Below, piece by piece: positions 58,137 through 64,000 of a stretch of 64,000 nucleotides of DNA. The notes beneath the pieces were generated by a model. That model worked only from the letters and a program-made list of their open reading frames with translations. It was not told the origin of the DNA and ran no database searches. The DNA comes from Eutreptiella sp. 'Long Island Sound 2002' (Eukaryota > Euglenozoa > Euglenophyceae > Eutreptiales > Eutreptiaceae). The stretch lies in assembly GCA_964036045.1 (NCBI GenBank), contig OZ038382.1:82931918-82995917 (forward strand), written 5' to 3'. Each line of letters opens with the position of its first letter. Within the stretch, counting starts at the first letter, position 1. The translations under genes and the position numbers were made by a program.

Positions 58137-58475
58137 CACATTGGTGCCGAGGATTTGACGCAAGCGAAAGTTTTTGCGGTCCCACCGGGGGCCTTGATGC
58201 GGGGGTCCCATTGGGAACTGTGCTTCCTCCACTGGGAGGAAAGGGGGTGGCTGAAGCTGCAGCGATCCGGGCGCAAGTTGGAGTGCGGTCCCCAATGGAA
58301 ATCCATTTTGGGGGGGGTGTATGACCCTGGGTAGGAGAGCTCGTACCAGGTAGCCGTTGAGGGTTTCACCGTCACCCGCCCCGCCAAGCCCCTTGGCTGC
58401 CGGCCAAATGCTCCACCCCAAGCATCCAAAAACCTTCTCAAAGGTGTTTATTCGTGTTCCCGACCTTTGAAATAG
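58137..58475 (+). pseudogene. Coding fragment with one in-frame TAG (112 codons)
   Basis: The frame starting 58,137 reads HIGAEDLTQAKVFAVPPGAL, RGSHWELCFLHWEERGWLKL and ECGPQWKSILGGVYDPG. TAG at 58,332-58,334 is followed in the same frame by ESSYQVAVEGFTVTRPAKPL and GCRPNAPPQASKNLLKGVYS to TAG at 58,473-58,475. Both sides look like genuine protein. No ATG is evident, so it is an internal exon or a relic. Family unknown. Confidence 0.45.
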
Positions 58476-58554
58476 GGGGTGTCGTCCTTACTTACCCCCC
58501 AATCCTTCCCAAGTGATTAGGCGTGGGGGGGGGGGGGCCTGTCGGGTTATGCCA

Positions 58555-58556
58555 CA

Positions 58557-58610
<54 letters not shown>
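58555..58610. repeat. (CA)n microsatellite
   Basis: CA repeats with one A insertion, ending in ATATACATATATATC at the edge of the next element. Confidence 0.95.
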
Positions 58611-58615
58611 CATAT

Positions 58616-61600
58616 ATATCCTCTACTCTACACCCCTCTCCCCACCTCTCGGTGGCTCCACCATACGGCTCTAAGGTACGTGCGAAGGGTACGACTTGGT
58701 GCATACATGTGGCGGAGGGGGCTAAAATCGATCACAACGGGCTCAAAATGGGCTCAAAACACTTGTTCGTGCACCCCCAATGGTGCAGGGTCACTTTTGG
58801 AGAAACGCGTTGTTGACACATTTTTCACCCATTTTTGCTCCCAAAACGGCACCTGTTCCAGGCATATTGGGATTTTCCATGGGCCAAAACCCTTCCCAAC
58901 GGACGCAAAATGGCCTAAAAACACTGGTCTGAGCATCCCAAATGGTCCAGGATCAATTTTCGAAAAATGTCGTTTTGACCGATTTTTGACCCATTTTTGG
59001 TCCTAAAGAGACCCACTTTCAAAGCATTTTGGGATTTTCCATGGGCCAAAATGCGCCACCACGGTCTGGAAACGGGCTAAAAACACTTGTTTCAGCATGC
59101 CAAATGGTCCAGGATCACTTCTAGAAAAACGCGTTTTTCACCTATTTTTGACCCATTTTTGGTCTTGAAACGGCCCATTTTCAAGGCATTTTGGGATTTT
59201 CCATGGCCCAAACCGCGCCACCACGGGCAAACGCCCTAAAAACACTTGTTTGAGCATGCCAAGTGGTCAAATAACAACTTCAAAAAACTTTTTTTCCGGC
59301 GCGCACCCCAACTGTGCCCGGGCTGGGTTGCCCTCCGGCTCCACCAAGTGACCACTGGTACGGGGGCCTAGGCATCTCGTTGGGCGATGCTGAGGCTTGG
59401 AAATCACAAAAAGTGGGGGGTTGTGGGACTGGGTGCACTTGGAATTCGGTTTCGACCCACGTGCACCAAGATACGGCCCCTTCTTGGTTTTGGGGCTGTT
59501 TGACACAACCAGCGCACATTCAGGCCATTTTGAGCCATTTGTGGGCCGTGTCTCGGACGGGTCGTGGAGCTAGAGGGCAAGAAAGGTCTCTCGGTCACAG
59601 GGGAATCGGGGCGCACGTGGAGTTTAGGAACCGTTTGCCTTCGTTTGGCCGTTTTAAGTGGGTTTCGGGGCTGTTTTGGGCCAAAAAAGGCTGTTTTGGG
59701 GCACAAAATGCGCAGTTTTGGGAGGGCACCTCCCGACTTGGCGCCCCCCGCCCCGGGGCGCCACCGGTGAGTCTTTGGCTCAAAACTTGGATTTGGCAAG
59801 GGCACCACCTAGGCTGTAGGATGGCTAGAGTATAGTAGAGCCCGGAGCGATGAGGCGGAGCAATGGCCAAAACAGAAAGGAGAAGTGCTTGCTTGCTTGC
59901 TTGCTTGCCTGCTTGCTTGCTTGTTGTTGCTTGCTTGCTTGTTAGCTAGATTTAAGGGGAGAGGGGTGTAGTAGTATATGGGTGTTGGACAGGGGGGGGT
60001 TTATTCGTTGAACTAGCCAAGGTTTTGCAGTGTGGGCTGAATTTCGAAAAAAAATGTTGTTCCGTAGGGGGGGGGGGGGGGGGTGGTACCTTTTCGACAT
60101 CTCCCTGGAAAAGGGCTTTTCGGATATGTATGGGTGTAGGTATGTGGGTGGGGGGTGGGAGACAATATTTTTTCGGAAATAATGGCGGAAGTCGGACGCT
60201 TCCAAGATTTTGGGCTGTCTATGCAGAATACACAAGTCACCAACTGGGGTTTGGGAGAGAACGGGGGATAGTTTCAACATATCGTCACTACAACCAAAAA
60301 CCATAGAAAGTATACTGATGTATTTTGATGTACAGAGTTAAAAAATGCAAGAGGAACGATGCAACAAGGTGCTAAACTCAAGCAATGGTCCGTTTTCTCT
60401 CACGAGGGTGTGTCCTCATCTTTATCGAAAGGTGTCAGTTCCAGTCCATCAGTGCCTGCACATGTTTTGTGCATGGCTTCGACATATTATGGAGTTACAA
60501 GGAAACACCCAAATTTTCGCAATCGGCATATCGAGACGCATCAATTTACCCCTTCAGCTTTTTGTTGCCAACGAAACGATATGTTTGAGAAATTAAGGGC
60601 ACAAGCTAAGTACACAGCAAACTAGCAAGCAACCGGGCAGCTAGATTTTACAGATTCAGGCAGAAGCGTCCAACTTTCCCAACCCGTACAGCCTCGCCAC
60701 CGTTTCAACAAGCAACGGGACCTCTTTGTTTTTTTTTTGGGTTCCCCACGTTCAAAATAGGGAAAGGTACATGCACCACCAAAAAAGGTACCACACACGG
60801 GGTGTCTCCACCCGATTTCTAGAAAATTGGCCGCTAGTTCAACAAACAGGGGGGTTTAGCCCCCCCCCACCGCCCGGTCCAACACCCATATTACTACACC
60901 CCTATCCCCTGAAATTTAGCCAACAAGCAACAAGCAACAAGCAACAAGCACGTCTCCATGCCGTTTTGGCCACTGCTCCGTCCCAACGCTTCGGAGCTTT
61001 TGCCCATGTAGCCATCTTGGAGCCTAGGTGGTGGCCTTGCGAAATCTAAGTTTTAAGCCAGAAACTCACCGGTGGCGGCCCGGGGCGGTGGCGCCAAGTG
61101 GGGAGGTGCCCTCCCAAATTTGCACGGTTTTGGGCCAAAAGCAGCCATTTTTCGCCCAAAATGGCCCCCATACCCGGGCGAAACGCCCAAACAAAGGGAA
61201 ACGGTGGCTACACCCCATGTGCGGCTTGACTTCAACGTGTCAAAGAGCCCTCTAGTGCCCTTCAACTCCACAATATGTCCGAGAAACGGCCCAAAAAGGC
61301 GCCAAAAAGCCCCAAAATGTGCACAATCTGCACCGACACCCCGAAACCAAGCACGGGCCGTATCTTGGGCTATGTGGCTCAAAACCGAATTCCGAGGGCA
61401 CCGATTCCGCCCGCAACCCCCCACTTGTTGTGCTTTCCAAGCCTCAGAATCGCCCAACGAGACGCCTAGACCCCCGTACCAGTGGTCACTTGGTGGAGCT
61501 AGAGGGGAGCCCGGCCCGGGCACAGTTGGGGCCAACGGTGGGTCCACCGTGGTCCCCGGGGCGAAAAAATATTTTCTTTCAAAGTTGTACCTAGACCACT

Positions 61601-62083
61601 AGGGATGCTCAAACAAGTGATTTCAGGCCGTTTTGAGACTGTGGTGGCGCGTTCTGGGCCATGGAAAATTGCAAAGTGCCTTGAAAATGGGCCGTTACAA
61701 CACCAAAAATGGGTCAAAAATGGGTCAAAAACGTGTTTTTCCAAAAGTGATCCTCGACCGTTTGGCATGCTCAAACAAGTGTTTCGTGCCCATTTTGAGC
61801 CCTCGTGACGCGTTTTGGCCCATGGAAAATCCCAAAATGCCTTCAAAAGGGGCCGCCTTGGGAGCAAAAATGGGTCAAAAACGGGTCAAAAATGTGTTTT
61901 TCCAAAAGTGATCCTGGACCATTGGGGGTGCACAAAGACGTGAATTGAGCCCATTTTGCGGATGTTTTGACGGAGTTTAGCCCCTTCTGCCACATGTATG
62001 CATCAAGTTTCACCCTTCGCACGTACCTTAGAGTTGTATGGTAGAGCCACGTGGACTTGGGGAGAGGGGTGTAGATTAGAGGA

Positions 62084-62087
<4 letters not shown>
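58616..62087. mobile_element. Second large inverted-repeat element, about 3.5 kb
   Basis: The left end ATATCCTCTACTCTACACCC (58,616) is matched inverted at the right end (GGTGTAGATTAGAGGATAT, to 62,087). The arms (about 58,616-60,100 and 60,750-62,087) share, in order: CTCTAAGGTACGTGCGAAGG; the TTTTGGGATTTTCCATGG repeats; the CCACCAAGTGACCACTGGTA block; a GCTTGCTTGC or GCTTGTTGCTTG tract; and GGGGTGTAGTA. They are diverged (roughly four-fifths identical by eye). The 60.1-60.75 kb spacer has no clear gene. Both outer ends adjoin dinucleotide microsatellites. No transposase frame recognised. Confidence 0.8.
58850..59215. repeat. 160-170-bp tandem repeat inside the left arm
   Basis: TTGGGATTTTCCATGG recurs at about 58,869, 59,029 and 59,197. 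Between copies are AAAACACTTGTTTnAGCATG, AATGGTCCAGGATCACTT and TGACCCATTTTTGGTC modules. Inverted copies lie at about 61,600-61,930. Confidence 0.85.

Positions 62088-62131
<44 letters not shown>
62085..62131. repeat. (CT)n microsatellite
   Basis: About 22 CT dinucleotides immediately outside the second inverted-repeat element. Confidence 0.95.
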
Positions 62132-62133
<2 letters not shown>

Positions 62134-62374
62134 GAACGGTGCCGAACCTCCCAACTTTCTGGGTTTTCGGGGGTTGGTGCCATTGTTGCCTCATTTGTGC
62201 CAACTGAGTGTTCCGGAGGTAGAGGTACGTGGGGTATATTCGGAAAGCCCTTGAACAAGGCTATTTGGAATACCCCAAGTCTGCATGCTGGACTGACAAC
62301 ACGTCACATATTTTCGTCAATTTTGGACGATGCTTGTGTTGTTTGCTGCCTCTTTTTGTGAACAGGCAGCTGCC
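62132..62374. other. Flank upstream of the 62.4 kb exon
   Basis: No separate gene. The end, CTGCCTCTTTTTGTGAACAG at about 62,345-62,364, is a good polypyrimidine tract plus CAG and could be a splice acceptor for the following exon. Confidence 0.4.
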
Positions 62375-62773
62375 ATGTCTTCATACAAATGCACGCCACG
62401 GGCTATTGCTTCCCCGGAAGCACGACAAAAGCGTTTGTCGCGCAACAGCGCTCGCTATGGGGGTCTAAGGTGGGTGCAGGTTGCTCGGCATGAGCCTGGT
62501 AGGGGGGCAAAAAAGCCCCGTACCTCCCGCTCACAGCCACTCGCATGCTCCCACAAGGAGCATGACATTCTGATGACCGTTGAGGCCACCACTTTTGCTG
62601 CCCAGTTTTGGGATCCAAAGACGCACCCCACCAAGGCATCGCAGCAAGAATTTCTGGCCACATTCATTCACATTGATGTGGAGAAAAACGTGGCTGGATT
62701 TTGGCAGCACACCCGACCCTACCGTAAAAAAGCAATGCTAACAGTGACAGTGATTCCGAATGAAAATGGATAA
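62375..62773 (+). CDS. Hypothetical protein or exon, 132 aa
   Basis: ATG at 62,375 (GCTGCCATGTCT). The N-terminal half is basic (MSSYKCTPRAIASPEARQKR; EPGRGAKKPRTSRSQPLACS). The second half looks globular (HDILMTVEATTFAAQFWDPK; QQEFLATFIHIDVEKNVAGF; HTRPYRKKAMLTVTVIPNEN). It stops at TAA (62,771-62,773). The same frame continues open for about 50 codons to TGA, including VPCRVCLHRPMCCAALK with four Cys, so this TAA too could be internal. An acceptor-like CAG lies 10 bp upstream of the ATG, so this may be an exon rather than a whole gene. Family unknown. Confidence 0.55.
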   Translation: MSSYKCTPRAIASPEARQKRLSRNSARYGGLRWVQVARHEPGRGAKKPRTSRSQPLACSHKEHDILMTVEATTFAAQFWDPKTHPTKASQQEFLATFIHIDVEKNVAGFWQHTRPYRKKAMLTVTVIPNENG

Positions 62774-63011
62774 ACGGTGCCGTGCCGTGTTTGTTTGCAC
62801 CGTCCCATGTGTTGTGCTGCGCTGAAAAATGTCCACCCCTCGCCCCCAAACCCATACATTTCTGAAACGGCGTTTTCTTGCAAATTTCAAAAAGTATACA
62901 CATACCCCCCCCCCCCAGGGTGATGACATGTTTGCAGACGGAAGCAAAAGGTGTAGAAAGTGCTAAAAAGGGCCAAAACCCAGAAAGTTGGCAGGCTATG
63001 AATGTTCCCGA

Positions 63012-63058
<47 letters not shown>

Positions 63059-63204
63059 CTTAATCTACACCCCTCTCCCAAGCCGCTTGTGGCTATTGGT
63101 TGGAGGTGACCCAAAAGAAAGGCAAATGTGTTTCTCACCATGACTTGTTGTGTGTGGAATAGGCAAAAGCAGAGAGGTGTGCCCCCCCCCTTGGTGGACC
63201 GAAA
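62774..63204. repeat. Third copy of the microsatellite-plus-terminus module
   Basis: 62,978-63,085 repeats the outer flank of the second foldback element: CCCAGAAAGTTGG, then GTTCCC, a (GA)n run at about 63,013-63,054, then GATCCCTTAATCTACACCCC and TCTCCC. Here it is not followed by the rest of the element. The remaining sequence has no supported gene. Confidence 0.6.
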
Positions 63205-63365
63205 TCCACCACCTTTGTCGGGCACCTCCGAACGGTTGGCTATGCGGCCCACGTGTGATCCGACGGTTCGCCCCGCCCCTCACCCCAATACAGGGGAGGG
63301 TAGCATCGGCTTGGGTATTCGCAGCCGTACTGCGAACCTCAAGAGGGTGGCTCCTGAGGCGGAAA
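63205..63365 (+). repeat. Dispersed repeat copy (same family as 19.5 kb)
   Basis: Shares TGTCGGGCACCTC, TATGCGGCCCA, GTGATCCGAC, GGCTTGGGTATT and GCGAACCTC-like words, in the same order and spacing, with 19,471-19,620. TGGCTATGCGG and GGTTCGCCCC resemble pol III A and B boxes about 35 bp apart. Confidence 0.5.
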
Positions 63366-63610
63366 AGGGGTTAGTTTTACAATAGACACACATATATAGG
63401 GGGGGTTGGAAGGCAAGTGCGGACGTGTGGCCATAGCAACTCGGGGCAGTGGCTTCGGACCCCACCGCCATGAAGGTACATCACCCCTCCCCGCTTACAC
63501 CCCACTTGCACAACCCTTCTCCCCCCAAAAACAGATGCGAGGAACGGAGGGGAAGGGAAGGAAAGGGCCTACAACATGTTGCACTTGTTGCAAACAGGGA
63601 AGACTTTCTA
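63366..63610. other. No gene seen
   Basis: Short low-complexity frames only. Confidence 0.4.
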
Positions 63611-63745
63611 GGGATGGGCCTAGGACCAAGAGCGGCTACTTGGAACACTTTCTACGGAAGGGCCTAAGACCAAGAGTGGCTACTTGGAACACTTTTTTGG
63701 GAAGAGCCTAAGACCAAGAGTGGCTACTTGGGACACTTTCTACAC
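63611..63745. repeat. 45-bp tandem repeat, three copies
   Basis: The unit GGGCCTAAGACCAAGAGTGG plus CTACTTGGAACACTTTCTAC recurs at about 63,614, 63,659 and 63,704. Confidence 0.9.
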
Positions 63746-63779
63746 ATTTGCCAAAAAAAATGGCCGAAGGTAGGTAGGG

Positions 63780-64000
63780 GGGGGGTTAGCACATTACTTT
63801 CAGAAAACGCAAGTGGTGTGTGTGCCAATTTTCATGGCTTTTTGGGGCTTTGAGCGGGCCAAAATGGCTCAAAACGGGCCCTAAATCACCTCATTTCACT
63901 TGTTTGTGCACCCCAAATGGTCCAAGATCGGTTTTGGAAAAACACATTTTTGAATCCCTTTTGACCTAGTTTCCGCTCCAAAAGCGCCCATTTTCAAGGC
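63780..64000. mobile_element. Partial copy of the second foldback family at the window edge
   Basis: Contains CACTTGTTTGTGCACCCCAA, ATGGTCCAAGATCGG, GGAAAAACACATTTTTGA and CGCCCATTTTCAAGGC, the same ordered words as the arms of 58.6-62.1 kb. It runs out of the window. Confidence 0.65.

Noticed and set aside
1-64000. LTR or LINE retrotransposon, helicase, integrase or viral replication genes
   Set aside because: No reverse transcriptase, RNase H, Helitron Rep/helicase or polymerase motif was seen in any frame; piggyBac is the only transposon family identified.
1-64000. Bacterial or phage origin
   Set aside because: No operons, Shine-Dalgarno-preceded gene series or bacterial families; in-phase GT-AG introns and large satellites point to a eukaryote.

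Overview
The window looks like nuclear DNA from a repeat-rich eukaryote, possibly a unicellular alga or other protist; I cannot name the lineage. The basis is the absence of any bacterial operon or ribosome-binding-site organisation, long tandem and simple-sequence arrays, large inverted-repeat elements, a decayed piggyBac-type transposase, and short GT-AG introns that keep the reading frame (43 and 85 nt). No rRNA, tRNA, CRISPR array, reverse transcriptase or recognisable metabolic gene was found.

Layout. 1-2.08 kb is a 10-bp G4/C4 minisatellite. 2.09-16.35 kb is a satellite of about 130 bp per unit, each unit made of five successive hairpins. 16.4-17.5 kb is a G-rich minisatellite. 18.4-36.2 kb holds a mostly minus-strand series of protein-coding fragments. 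Nearly all are broken by frameshifts or in-frame stops; the only one I can assign to a family is a piggyBac (DDE_Tnp_1_7) transposase relic at 22.4-23.9 kb. This stretch also has an 85-bp minisatellite and a cluster of GGCGAAATTTCGCC palindromes.

36,877-50,911 is the most striking structure: seven head-to-tail copies of a unit of about 2,006 bp. Each unit carries a three-exon plus-strand gene (here 'gene B', unknown function) and a minus-strand multi-part gene ('gene A', with a Ser/Gly-rich region and a SUMO-interaction-like motif). Their stop codons overlap.

51.5-53.6 kb holds further broken coding sequence. 53,676-57,733 and 58,616-62,087 are two large inverted-repeat (foldback) elements. 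A broken gene fragment lies between them and a small intact-looking exon (62,375-62,773) follows the second. Part of another copy of the second element's sequence enters at the right edge.

The most unusual signal is that several otherwise continuous coding frames are interrupted by single TAG (sometimes TAA) codons. In the array these TAGs are conserved in all copies, and at one position one copy has CAG where the other six have TAG. This fits reassignment of UAR to Gln, or readthrough. Splice acceptors and pseudogene decay remain real alternatives, because frameshifts and at least two in-frame TGAs also occur in the window.
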